Below, one piece after another: positions 47,036 through 59,240 of a stretch of DNA of 64,000 nucleotides. The position numbers were made by a program, and so were the translations under genes. The stretch's first letter is position 1. Each line of letters begins with the position of its first letter. The DNA comes from Cylicocyclus nassatus (lineage: Eukaryota > Nematoda > Chromadorea > Rhabditida > Strongylidae), in contig CATQJL010000001.1 in assembly GCA_958299035.1 (NCBI GenBank), forward strand, positions 9,151,817 through 9,215,816, in the 5' to 3' direction. Below the pieces are notes generated by a model, which ran no database searches, was not told where the DNA came from, and saw only the letters and a list, made by a program, of their open reading frames with translations.

Positions 47036-47059
47036 GAATACCATGGTTTTTAGAGAAGG

Positions 47060-47560
47060 TTTCACCCTCCCCCCTCACGATGCTTTTCTCTTCTGCTTTT
47101 GTCAACAAACCCTTAGCAAGCTGTCCATCAGTGTGACAAGAAATATTGCAGCTATGCCTAAGAAACGGAAGAAAGAAGATTATAGGCGGGGGCGGGTGAA
47201 ATTTACAGTTTAACCTCTTACTTTAGTTTTACTTCCTGCTTTGTGTAAATGCTATTATGTGGCAGGATTTATTCTCGAAGATAGACGATTTTCGCTCAGT
47301 TCTATGCCGTTCGTAGCAAACCATGCGAGAGTCTGTTTAAATTTTGTTCACATGTGTAATTAAATCAGTCATAAGTCTCTTCATATCTTCTTTTGGTCAT
47401 TGTCGGAGTAGAGGTCTCGCATTTTATTCGACTTCTATTGCTACCAAACAATGTTAGCGTTTCGATGTGCGCAAAGTTTACAGCGATTAGAAATTCTGTT
47501 CAGCCGCGTGAAGAGCTTGCTTTCGGCTTTTCCAACATGCTTGAGTGAGGACGTATAAGC
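47060..47560. repeat. Diverged duplicated block, copy A
   Basis: AAGCTGTCCATCAGTGTGAC, CGATTTTCGCTCAGTTC and GCGTTTCGATGTGCGCAAAG occur in the same order at about 51430-51930. Identity is patchy, so this looks like an old duplication. No coding sequence recognised. Confidence 0.45.
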
Positions 47561-49016
47561 ATAAAAAAGGAAATCAATGGTAGGTTTTAGACAAGAAATA
47601 ATTGCCTCAGAATTTTTACAAAAATAAAGTTGTGGTCTATTTTCTTAACATTTCCCTTTTTGATTATACTACACACACGAAATTAGTACACATAGAAAGT
47701 TTCAAATTTATTTTGCATCTATCCAGTGCTTCCTGAAGCTTTGAAAACACTTACATACAAGAGCTGAACAAATCAGTAGGAATTAATCAACTGTACGCTT
47801 TCTTCATTTCGGAGCTATAAATCAACTACTAGCCGAGTGATTGCTAAGTTCTGTGCTGTGAATGCTTTGTCAATATAAGGCTGTGTTGAGGTGGATCGTT
47901 CTATACATCTTCTTTGATAAACTTTTCAACGCTGTCTCCTTTCCATGTGATTCTGCAAGACTTGAAGGCCTCTTACTTCTAGGATTATGACGTACACACC
48001 TGTACTAGTCTTTCTTCTTTGATTAATTTTTGTTTTAATTGGAAACATAAGCAGCACAGCTGTTCTTTCATAAAGGTCGTGAACTTGAAAGTTTTAAGCA
48101 ATGGAAATTAGAATGGCGTCCGAACTAAAAACATTTTTTATGTGTTCCGTATCAAAATGTTTCTTATTATCTTAATAAGTGAACATATTCTGCATTAAAA
48201 AATTTTGGTTCATTTCTCCAGATTCTGTGATCGTCACTATTTTTGTAAGAACCCACAAGAGAATCGCACGGTGCAGAGAATCCCCTGAAGCAATTTGCTA
48301 TTTTTAAAATTTCTTAATTTTGTTGAAGCGGATACCATTCAGCAAATAATGAAGCATGCTGGCCGAATGCTTTACCTTATGTTCTTCAAATTTACTTTTA
48401 ACACTTTGTTTATGAGAGGAAGGGAGCTTATGAGGAACCGTAGCATTTGTATAGCCTTTGCTTACTGACTTTCTCTTTGTAAATACATTATTATAAAACT
48501 TCTTACAGTAGTCATACCATAAATGTATTCCTCCATTCCCCATTTGCTATTTTGAGTACACTTTCTACAAGGAATTTTCTAAATTATCCTTTTTTTGTTG
48601 AGTCCTGCGCCAAATCAGCAAGGAGAGAATCATTGGAGAAAAGGATGAGCGAGGAAATTCTTTGAATCACAAGGCGTTGATTTCGCATTCTCTGCCGGTT
48701 TGAAACCTATAAGCGAATTACGAGATGCCCGCGCCTACGTCGAGTCATGTCACACATAGTACTAGAACACGGCTGGTGTAGTTTTGAATTTGAGTTAAGT
48801 ATCTCTCCTTTTTTCAAAGATGAAAACGCCCTTTTTGAATTGCCCTATTAATCGTCAAAAGATGAGTTATAAATTTGATGTATGTATGGCGCTATATGAG
48901 ACCTCTTTAATCTTTATATCTTCAACTAATACAGATATTAGTTTTTCAATAAAAACAAAATTAGCCTTCAAGTTCGACCCTCTGTAAATCTTGGCATAAT
49001 TTGAATATCTATTTTT
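47560..49016. other. No gene recognised
   Basis: AT-rich sequence without supported exons or clear repeats. Confidence 0.35.
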
Positions 49017-49213
49017 TTGTGTTGAACGGCGGCCAAGATTGGTATGGTAACAAATTATTATTATTAAGTAAGATTGGTATGATAACAATTTATTATTTGC
49101 AAATACTCCACACATACGTTTTTAATTACAGGCTCTGACGACGGCGTTGGCGCCAAAACATTAGCCAAATAATGAGTTGTTGTCATACCAATCTTGGCCT
49201 CCATTCAACACAA
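49017..49213. repeat. Short foldback
   Basis: TTGTGTTGAACGGCGGCCAA and GATTGGTATG on the left pair with CATACCAATCTTGGCCTCCA and TTCAACACAA on the right. AGATTGGTATG(G/A)TAACAA is also repeated directly at 49037 and 49070. Confidence 0.65.
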
Positions 49214-49239
49214 AACAATAGACAAAAACAGAACTATTC

Positions 49240-49970
49240 TTGAAATTTTGGTACTTTTCCGTTATCCGGACCCATTTTTTCAAAAGCCTCTCATATTACA
49301 CGTTTTTTAGCCTAAGAATAATTTTTCATATATTCTACGACGACTGCCTCCTTGCCACGTGTCACGGAAAAATTGACATGTTTTGGCCCATTTCAACACG
49401 ATTTCTCCGAAATCATTTCCGGTGAGATAATAGAGAATTTGTGATCATTTTGAAGCTGTTCAATTGTTTTAACAAGAGCAAAACAATCGAACTCTTTTTT
49501 AGAACATCTTGCTTGTTTTCAGCAGTGATTCAAAAATATCCTTCTGTTCAAACTCTTTTCACCATTCGAATTTAGCCAGAAAAGGTTATAAATGATAGCT
49601 TGAAGTACTTTGCTGCTGCTTATTTCGCCTCTTGAATGACGGAATCCTAGCACACTTCTCTTTCTGAGCAAGTTTAGACTGTTCTTCAACAATGTATGTC
49701 GTTATTATTATGACAATGCCCTCTTTGGAACTGTTTGTTTGAAATGAGCTAGAAATTAACTAAAAACAGATTGAAATTACATCGCGAGGTAGGTAACATA
49801 AACTCTTGGTAAAACCTGTTAAACGTATAGATGACACGTCAAATTTTTTTGACACGTGGCAGAAGGTTGACACTCCTTTCTGTGAAGCTGGGACAAAATT
49901 ATGTACAAGGATAGAAGCAATATCTTTTATTGAAAAAATGGGTCCGGATAACGGAAAAGTAAAGAAATTT
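49240..49970. mobile_element. Inverted-repeat element, about 730 bp
   Basis: TACTTTTCCGTTATCCGGAC and CCATTTTTTCAA near the left end pair with TTGAAAAAATGGGTCCGGAT and AACGGAAAAGTA near the right. Further in, GCCACGTGTCACGG and AAAATTGACA pair with TGACACGTGGCAG. The outer ends are not sharply defined. No transposase ORF. Confidence 0.65.
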
Positions 49971-49992
49971 TTTATCTAGACGTTCATTTGTA

Positions 49993-50583
49993 CAAGATGT
50001 CCCAAAAGTGAGTACATACTTCCCAATGTTTTCACTCTTCCCACAGCACATTTTGCTTGACTTTGAGTACCATTCGGTACTCAAGGTCTACTTGAGTCAC
50101 CCATCGCTCTTCATTACTGTAAGATCACGGTAGAAATTGAAGAGGGTTCTGAGCCATCAGTGGCTACATATTGCCCCAAAAAAGGATTCAATGAGCCGAA
50201 AAGTTTAGCATTCAAACTGGCTCGCTGATTATGATTATGAAACTTGCACTTTGCCGTAAGTTTTTTTTCACAGGTTATGCCAGGAAACCGCAACAACGTT
50301 TCGGTTTTTCAAAAATTTTATCATTTGAGATGCTTAAAAAACTTAGGAAGTTGTCTGATAAAACCAGCATTTCTGAGAGCACCGCTACGCGTTTTTGTAA
50401 AGGGTCTATTTCACAATGACACTGTATCCTGAAAGTTCCTACCGTAATCATGCAGTCATGGAGATCAATGGGTAACCTTCGTGCTGTAGCTTTACTGTAT
50501 GGTGTTCAAAGTTAAGCAAAAGGCTTTGTGCAAAGAGAGTTATAAACGATTAAAAAGTGTGCACTTACTCTTGAGACACCGTG
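49993..50583. mobile_element. Tc1/mariner-type MITE (CAGGGTGT family), decayed
   Basis: The left end is CAAGATGTCCCAAAAGTGAG after TA; the right end is GTGCACTTACTCTTGAGACACCGTG, followed by CA instead of TA. It contains ATTATGAAACTTGCACTTTG, shared with other family members. Confidence 0.7.
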
Positions 50584-50839
50584 CATGTATTTCAAAGAAT
50601 GTATTCTGAGAAAAAGCCGCACGTTATTTTTCCAACTACTTGAGGATTTGCTGCAAGCGCTACATTTTTTGAGAGTTTAGATGCTCTGTATAAACTTGCG
50701 CTCTTCCTTCAGAGAACTCCAGTCCAATTTTCTTTTCTACAAACTTGCATTGGAAAATGTTCAACTAATTTTAATTTTAACTCACGCCAATGTGTGTATG
50801 AAATAAATGAATATAAATAATTGTCAGTTCTTCAAGTGA

Positions 50840-51100
50840 GCAGCTTTATTGCCCTTTATTGCCTTTCATCTTACTGCGCAAACTGATTTCGTTTAAGTGT
50901 TTACACTCATCATTGCACAATTCTCATAAAGGCGAGATTCATCACTTCATACGCTCGTCATTGCTTCTTTCACGCTTTTCATTGCTTTCGGCAGTTAATA
51001 TTCCTGGTGAGACGAGCGTTCACCATCTGCGAAGATTCAAGCTCGTTGCTACCCGCCAAGAAGTTCGCGTTTTTTTCGTTTTGTGATCGACAAATTAGGG
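50840..51100. repeat. Dispersed repeat, copy 1 of 3
   Basis: TTGCCTTTCATCTTACTGCG, ATTGCTTTCGGCAGTTA and CGTTCACCATCTGCGAA match the blocks at about 54100-54310 and 58745-58990. Only the first part of the longer repeat is clear here. Confidence 0.55.
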
Positions 51101-51414
51101 TACTACTATCAAATCTACTACAGCACTTTATCCCCCCGCTAGGGTTACGCTCCCGCTTCATTCACAATTGCATAGTTGTTCTCTTCAAGCCAGCCAATCT
51201 GATGCAACTCTTTAGGATCCGAATTTTGATGAATAATTGTTGTTGTACAGTCGTGGCTTTAGAAATACTTGGTTGCATGTGTTAAAGCGATTTTCCATAG
51301 GTTGCTGTAGTCTTTAACCTGAAAATTTCCACGCTCCTCTGATCTGTGCCAACCATTTGAATCATGTCTGCGGAGAAACGCTTCGGATAACCTCATAAGG
51401 AGCGCTCCCATTCT

Positions 51415-51935
51415 GCACTTTTTCAACACAACAAGCTATCTATCAGTGTGACAAAAAGCTATGCAGCTAATATTTTAGAAAGAAAAGAAAGAAAAGACGG
51501 ATGTAATTCTAAGCGGTCTCGTCTCGTCTCGCATATAAAAAACTGGGTTGATGGGTACTAACTTTATATCATTTGAAGTGCACAGATCATCATTTTTCAC
51601 TTTTTATTTTTTGGCATACATACCTTGAGAGTAGAGTGTAAATAAGATCGGAAAATAATTCGACTGTCCACACGGCATCCTACTTGAATTTTCGGTATAC
51701 ACGACTTTCGCTCAGTTCCGTGTAAGTTCAAGTGCTGTAAACTCTGCGGAAAGCCGCGTAAGTTTGTTCGAGTGGGTAACTGCATTGCCGCAGCTATCCT
51801 CCCCAGACCTTCTTTATAACATAGTTATAGAAAAGAATTTTCAGTGTACACAATAAGCCGATATCTGACAATAATTTTTTACTTTCGGATAATGCTTGCG
51901 TTTCAAAGCGCACAAAGGTTACAATATTTATCTAA
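51415..51935. repeat. Diverged duplicated block, copy B
   Basis: Partner of 47060-47560, with CTATCTATCAGTGTGACA, CGACTTTCGCTCAGTTCC and TGCGTTTCAAAGCGCACAAA in the same order. It also has a GTCTCGTCTCGTCTCG micro-repeat near 51517-51532. Confidence 0.45.
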
Positions 51936-51939
51936 TGTA

Positions 51940-54050
51940 CGTTTACTTTCTTAGATCCACGAACGAAAATAATGCTTCTCCAACGTCTTCTTCTCCTACT
52001 TTCTCATTCATAGTGTAGAACGATAAGTCACTATCTTCTTGAAAGCTTTGAAGTCGCAATTCAACTTTCATGGTCGAAGAGATGAGCTTCCTCTAGATAG
52101 GCACTTAGTATAAAAATTGGCCAATATTTAAACAAAATTTAATATTGAAAAAAAGAGTAACAATAATTGTCGAGTTGCCGATCAGCATCCAGGCCAAGCC
52201 ACCTGATCACCTTTGGCTCCATAATTTTGTTTTTACAAATATTATAGAAATAGTGCACAAGCTTCCTAGTTTATGTTTGGAAATTTCCAATCCTCTTTTC
52301 CCCTGACTTGATATATTCTTTTGTGAGTAGATTTCAATGCTAGAGGGCAAGCTCGAAATTTTTCTCGCAAAGTGCTCTCCTTTTCTTTTCTCTGTATGGT
52401 AAACAACTGCATACTGATTCAATCTGTAACAGAGGCGTGTCTAGTGGTATGAAGTGGTTCCAACCTTGTGACTGAAAGGCCAGCACACAGAGAGATACAG
52501 CGTTTATTTTATTTACAGAAACAATAACACGGCTATTGTGCCAACAATATGTACACAAGAACGACGAATTATAACTAGGCAAAGGAAATCCTCCGATATG
52601 ACCTGGCTGTGTGTGTGGAGTAAGAAGTGTTCAAAAGCTAGAACTTGTGAAGTTTTGTCTTCAAATTTTCGTAGCCGAAAGTATAGCATAAAACCTTTCA
52701 GACACGTGTAGAGAGCATCGAATAGTAGTTACTTCCTAGTCTCTAGCTCTTCGACAAACTTGAATATCTTTAGCTGATTTGGGCTCAAAAAGCTCTATGC
52801 CACATGCTACCTTATTGTTAGCTCCACTACAATCTTCGTATCTCGGATTAAGTGTGCCACTAAATGCTTTAATGCACTCCAGCTTTTTCTGTCCGTGCCA
52901 TAGTACCTTTCTCACCCCTCTTTTCCCACCCGACCTTCGTCCCTTCCCTCCCCCCCTGTCCCTCCCCAGCCACCGCACCTACTGGTACAGAGCACAAACC
53001 CCAACCCTTTCAGGCACGCAAAATTTTTTTTAGAAAGCACTGAAGAGTGGTAAGTTAGTCCTAGCTCTTTGGCTCATAAGAAACTCCGACAGTCCGACAA
53101 AGAATTTGCTGACTAAGGTGCAGGCTTTCCCATTCTACAAAAAGCGCCATCTGCGGTAGTTCCTCATGATAAGAAATTGGATTTCCCTTTTCTTCCCTAT
53201 CTCAAATCACCTACTGCTCAAAACATCCCCTATCAAGTTTTCGAATAAAATTCGAACTTCTCACTGTTGGTAGATTTTACATTTAACCTCACAATCAGAA
53301 AGTAGAATTCCATCCTACTCCGCTTCCTTTCCTCAGACCCTTCATGAATGTGCTTACGATCTAGCTTACATTCACAAAACTTTATCTGCCATATTTCAAT
53401 TCCCCCAATTTTCCTCTCTTGAAGGCCTTTCCTGCCTGTCAAACTCCCTTTAGTTACAATGCGGCCAGAATCCCACTATTTTGCTCAGACTATGAAATGT
53501 TGAACAGATAATAGAAATATGGCTGTTAGTGTATCAAAATTGAGAACCTTCATGAGGAAAATCACATCTGGAGTCTCTGCTGCATCACTCACAACTTTGT
53601 AAAGCAATGCTTTGGTACAATTAAGTTGTAGAAATTATTAACTAAAATAAACTGATACCAAAGTTGACCCATCCTAATGCGCTATAAACTGAAGCGAGCT
53701 ATTACTCGGTGACAATATTGCTAATCAATATTACTGTTTATGGAGTCGAGCACGAAAGGGCGTTCCAGTCAACATCTCGAAAGGCAGACATCCTGGGTGC
53801 AATGGGTGCATTTGAGACATAGCGACAAACGCATGAGTCACATGGTCCCCCCCCCCCCCTGCGCTTTATTCTAGAGTATGATGGCTGCCTTTTTTTTATT
53901 ATGAAGCCCATCGATGTCTTTTTATGTTTCAAATACTCCTACGTTTAAGAAGTAGAAGTAATAGTCAAAACTCACCTTAATAGGGTTCAGCCATGGATTA
54001 TTTTGCCCCTTCTCAAATGAATTCCATCTGGACAATTTCGTAAGCTACGG
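51940..54050. other. No gene recognised
   Basis: AT-rich, with short pyrimidine-rich stretches (about 52905-52980) and a poly-C run near 53847-53859. No supported exons. Confidence 0.35.
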
Positions 54051-54059
54051 ACTTTCGTC

Positions 54060-54640
54060 AAAAAACATTCATCTAGTTGTCGGTCCATCAGATGAACATC
54101 GCCGCTTCATTGCCTTTCATTTGACTGCGAAGTTGTGTCCAATAATTGCTTCGTTAACGTTTACACATATACTGGACCGCTTGCCAGTACACTCTCACAG
54201 ACTTTTCTCTGAAAGGGCGTTCCACATACTTAATGGGCTAGTTTCGCTTATTATTGCATTTGGCAGCTGTTATTTCAAGGGACAAGTGCCCATCATCTGC
54301 AGATGAATTATTATCCTTTCTTATTCTTCTGCAAGCGTTATACTGCATCAGACTGGGAGGGAGAGAGCGAGAGTTGGATGAATTCTTGATTTCTCTCTTT
54401 TATAGTTCCGCTGTTGAAGAACTGCTGCTGAAAAGGGTTTTTGCTCTTGAACTTTCCTTTATAAATGGATACTAAATGAGTCTATGCCAGCAGTCAAGCA
54501 CCCATCATTAGTTTCGGTACCCTCAAATTACCCTTTCCACTTCCTCTCTGAGGAAATGGACTCTAATCCAGAACTTTCTCTTGGTAATCAATACTGAGCC
54601 TTTTTCCAGAGCCGCATGACTTCTCAGTTCAAGGCAAGAG
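54060..54640. repeat. Dispersed repeat, copy 2 of 3
   Basis: About 580 bp resembling 58720-59240. Shared landmarks in order are CATCAGA(T/C)GA(A/G)CA, CATT(G/T)CCTTT(C/T)ATTT, ATTGCTTCGTT, GCAG(C/T)TGTTATT, GTGCCCAT, TCAAGCACCC and AGCGCATGAC-like. No coding capacity is conserved. Confidence 0.55.
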
Positions 54641-55441
54641 TCTCTAGCTCCGATATGACTGAAACTGAACCCCTACTATGGAGACTTAGAGTTCTACAAA
54701 CAGAGAGTAAGATAAACTATGATTTTTAGCTTTCTCTAAACTGAGCAACAGAAATAATTATGGGATCTGCTAGAGAAGATTTATAGTTTCTAGTTTAGTA
54801 GTAGGGAAAAGCTTTGCAAAGATCCAATTTCAGACGTAAGACTTCTGCTGCACAGATTAGCATGGTCTACTCCGTTTACTTTTTCAGATCTACGAAGGAA
54901 ATACTTCTTGCATTTTTTGCATATTCTCATGCAGAAACTACTTTTCTACTTTTTCAAAATTTGAGGTTGTAGTTTGACTTTCACTGGTAGGAGCAAATTT
55001 TCTTTTTCTCCAGAGTCAGTCGTTTTCGAAATGCAAGAACTAGCTTTGAGCCAAGAATAAGTTTGTAGGGTCACTCTAGTATGAATGCAGACACGATTTT
55101 TTTTGAAGTTTTTGTTGTCCCATTGCACTTTCTCATTTGTTGCATTTGTCACGTGTACATAAAATCTTCCTCACAGTTTACAGATCAGTATGCTACTCGC
55201 TCAATTTTGCGGTGTGGAGACGCAAACATAAAAGATGCCCAAAAACGGTTAACTTTTTCTTGAAGCTGTTGTGAATATTCTGAGAGAGCAGCAGTCAGGG
55301 CTCGGCACAGATCGTCTAAAAGCAGGCGGGGCTTCGTTTTTAAAGCAAAAAGCAAAGGGGATAATGTTTTTGCGGAGTCGGGCCGAGCCGAGTCGGTCAA
55401 GGATAAGCGCCATTTAGACAAACGCAAGCTTTTCGGACAGG

Positions 55442-56105
55442 TTATAATCAGGGTCAACCAAGGGGTGTGGCACACGATCGCTGGTTATGGCCCCCCCCTG
55501 ATTGCTGTCTTAATAAGACCCCCCCCCCTGAATTATATACTAAGATAGCATTACCTGAAGGCCCTATCAAACATAATGGGCAACATATCCATAATGAGCA
55601 TGTCAATTGACCCCTGTAGACAAAGTTTGAGTTGTTGCGGATGCGCAAAAGCGGCTAGCGGCTGCTGTCGGCGCGGTATGAAGGTACTCTTAGGCTCTGA
55701 GTAATATTTGGTGAAATCACAGCCATCAAAAGCAGAAAATGGGAAAAATGAAATTTTGGTTGGTTTCTAATTCCACAGTTTGGAGGTCTTTTGAAGCGGG
55801 ATTTCTGAGATGGACAAAGGAGGAGTAGTAATTTGTCTTGAGTGCAAAAACGGATAGCTGATTCACCTCTGAAACAAACTTAATCATGTTGGAAAATGAC
55901 CATTTCAGCCTAGTGTATCTTGAATCTTCAGAATTCGCTCAAACTTTGTCTACAGGGGTTAATTGACGCGCTAATTTTGGATATGATACGAATATCATGT
56001 TATCCTATTATCAGATTACCCAACTACGATCCCCTCCCCATTTGACTCCTCAATACGACCACGCAGGTGTGGCGTGCCACACCCCACGCTTGACCCTGAT
56101 TATAA
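55442..56105. mobile_element. Foldback element, about 660 bp
   Basis: TTATAATCAGGGTCAACCAA with GGGGTGTGGCACAC on the left pairs with GTGGCGTGCCACACCCC and GCTTGACCCTGATTATAA on the right. Inner arms CAATTGACCCCTGTAGACAA and AGTTTGAG pair with CTCAAACTTTGTCTACAGGG. The left arm carries poly-C runs at 55491-55498 and 55521-55529. Confidence 0.75.
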
Positions 56106-58549
56106 TACGATTCACATGCTTCATCGTGTGTGGCGAAAAGTGCGCGCGATTTGAAATTAAGGCTAAAATAAACAAATTGCTTTTTTACCACACAGAATCA
56201 TATGACACCAAAACTGAACCCTATACACAGACTTTTCAAAAATAGTCCGTCTCCAAAAGGCTACCACACGATCTGAGATCATCTGGACAGTGACATATTT
56301 CTGTCACTTTACATAAATATGGATTTCTTTAGCATGGACGGAGCCCGGTCACGAATCTATCTCTGAGCATAGAGAACAGTTTCATATCGCCCCCTGTTCG
56401 CCGTTTTTTACCCTCTTTTTTTTCGAAATTTGCTTTGTTAGATATCGCGCTCCAGCCTCAACTTTTCTGCATCCTCTCTCATTGAATTTTCACTTTCATT
56501 CCCGGTTTTTTCTCAATATTTTGATATTTTCTTCCATTCTTCTTTCTTTTACTGGTGATTTATTTTGGTCTGTTCTGTGACCATGTAGGGCTTTATGAAG
56601 CAAAATCTGTAATTTTAGAATTCTTCTTTGAGAGTTTGCCTGAAATCACGAAGTTTTCAGCTCAGCAGGTAAATGGTTTTGTCAAGGACTAAGCAAGTAT
56701 GCGGAGATCCACTAACAGTGGAGGGTGGGGGGGGGGGGTCAAGAGCAAGGATCAAAGGGGGGGTAATGGTTTTCACAAAGCCTCGTCCGGGCCCTGGCAG
56801 CAGTAGCGCGTTGACAAAATAATAGACAAATCAGTTATATGGGTGAAGTTTTAGTTCCTGCCTGGAGTTTGAAAATCAGAACAAATGTTCAAAGGATCAA
56901 AAAGATAAACCCAGACTGTCCTTATACTTTCTTTCCGATCACCCTAGTAAAGAAGTTATTCCAAACTGACGCGATTGAGTAGTCGTCTTCTATCTTTTCT
57001 GCTTTTTTTGCACATCTTCTTTGAATCATTATCGAATAATCTCTGTAAATAAAACACAAATCTTTCTTTCGTCCCGTACTATCGCAAAATTTATATCGTT
57101 AAAACCGTGCAGAAGACATAACTTGTATTTTTTTCTAGATTCGATCCTATTTCCTAAAGTGGAAACGAATCGACCGAAAATGATTATGGACAAACAATTC
57201 TGAAACAGTTTAGAATAGATCTGCATTTATTTGAGCTATCAAATATATTGATAGTTCACAAGAAAATGTGGTGCTAACTATCCTTTTCTCCCACCCCTTC
57301 TCATTTACATCCCTTCATCAAATTCCTAGCACTCTCTTCGCTCCATCTTCTTTGGTTGCTTATTGAGACACTACCCTAGAGAAATGGACAACATTGGATG
57401 TTTAGCGAAATCAGGGTACCATATTATGTATCAGCAACTTTTTGCTGATGCCTGTTTTGCTTGGATGATTCACAATGAGACACTTCGTCACTTTCTCGTT
57501 AGTCATCCTCTTTGCAACTTTTCACTGGTTTCTCGTTCCTTCCTCCGGGACTTGGGACCTCCAGTTGCTAGACTGGAGACAAACTTGTTTAATTTGATGT
57601 TTTTTCCCCCATCTTTTTTCTGAACACCCAAAATTTTAAAACCGGCATTATGAACTTGTGCCTTTCATAACAAGGGTAAAGCGTTTGTTTTTTTTTATTA
57701 TTCTGACGTGGACTCTTCTTGCTTTCGACTGTCCATCGTGCTATCTTCTTGTTTTCTATTACTCTCATTCAGGATTGCAATCCAATCTGTATTAACCCTC
57801 TATTTTAATTTTGTTAACACTATGGGGAAGGCCTATCACACCCACCCGACAAGGTTGAAGAGATCCGACTTCTGTGTGAGGTGCGTGTATAGGGACATCT
57901 GTATTGGTCTCTCAGATTCTATCAAGCCCCGCCCACCCTTGTAGTGAAAGCCGTCTTGATTATCAAAATAGGGCTCTCAGAAATCAGGTGTTTTCGGTTT
58001 TGCACATTTTGAACTTCATAGCTATAATCAGGGGCACGGAAAGGACCCAGAATGACAAAAACATGGAAGGCAAAATTTTGTTTGGACGCTGCTTTGGAAC
58101 ATTCATGAATATAGATGATTGACCAAACAAAAGAATAAATAAGAGTGCGGACTGCTTGATGACCCAATATCAAGAATTTGTCCTCCGAGACAAGTCGTTG
58201 ATTTTCCGCAGAATCTTTTTTTTGTGATTATTCAGCCAATAAGCGAGTTAGGAAAATCTTAGCCTACTAGGCGAGTCATTTCACAACGGAAGACCCAATC
58301 AGTAGTTTTCTATTACAAACGGAAGATCCTTTTCTCTTCGCGTAGGTTAGCTGGTCGTAATGAGCTCAAATGAGTGTTCAAAGCTTCAAGTTTTGTCAAT
58401 AGTATTAATTGATATTTCAGGCAATTTCAAATGCTTCGAAAGCTCAATTTGCATTAAGTATTTCGTTTTCTTATATTTCTGGGTATGTGAGCGTGGATAA
58501 GTAGGAGTACAAATCGCTTCAACCAAATCTCTGATGAGTACCCTACCGT
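56106..58549. other. No gene recognised
   Basis: AT-rich, with a G-run patch at 56722-56765. An 86-codon frame at 57363-57623 overlaps the weak repeat shared with 42.2 kb. No supported exons. Confidence 0.35.
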
Positions 58550-58597
58550 AATTTAGAAAAAATGACTGAGTATCTACTCAGTCATTTTTTCTAAATT
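58550..58597. repeat. Perfect 23-bp hairpin
   Basis: AATTTAGAAAAAATGACTGA plus GTA (58550-58572) is followed by two bases, then its exact reverse complement (58575-58597). Such a tight perfect palindrome is unusual in the surrounding single-copy sequence. Confidence 0.9.
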
Positions 58598-58719
58598 TAC
58601 TTAAGGTCATATTCAAATTATTGTTAGCTCCAAAGCATTTCACTTGTCCAAACGGAATTTCAAGTCTCACTCTAAGTGGATTCCATCAGACCAAATTTTG
58701 CTGCTAACTTCCGTTATAA

Positions 58720-59240
58720 AACCCTCATTTGCTTATCGTCCATCAGACGAGCAGCGGCGCTTCATTTCCTTTTATTTTACTGCGCACTTGTGCCCGATGA
58801 TTGCTTCGTTTTAAGAGTTTACTACCAACATGCATTGCCTCAACCGCTTGCACGGCTGACTCTCATCTACCATTACTATTAACTTCACATGCTCGTTGCT
58901 GTTTCTTTATGCTTTTTTTTTGCTTTCGGCAGTTGTTATTCTTGATGAAATGAGTGCCCATTAGCTGCAAATATTCACGCATTCCGCTGCTACTCGGCAT
59001 AAATTACGCTGTCTTTTCCTGTTCTCCAAATGTTTTTTCTTTCTGAGATCTAAGAGATGGGGTCCCGGTCTAGAACTTCATAGCATTTTATGCTTCCGTG
59101 ATTCTGCTTTCCTATTCCGTGCCGGTATTCAAGCACCCTTCATTGGTTCTCAGTAACTACATATGCTGTCCATTTCCAGGTGGAGGTGCCCTCTAATCTA
59201 TTATAAATGTTTTTTTCGAAGCGCATGACGGTGCTGTTGA
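58720..59240. repeat. Dispersed repeat, copy 3 of 3
   Basis: Partner of 54060-54640 (spacing about 4.65 kb, same orientation), with GATTGCTTCGTTTTAAGAG, TTTCGGCAGTTGTTATTC, GAGTGCCCATTAGCTGCA and TTCAAGCACCCTTCATTGG. Confidence 0.55.
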
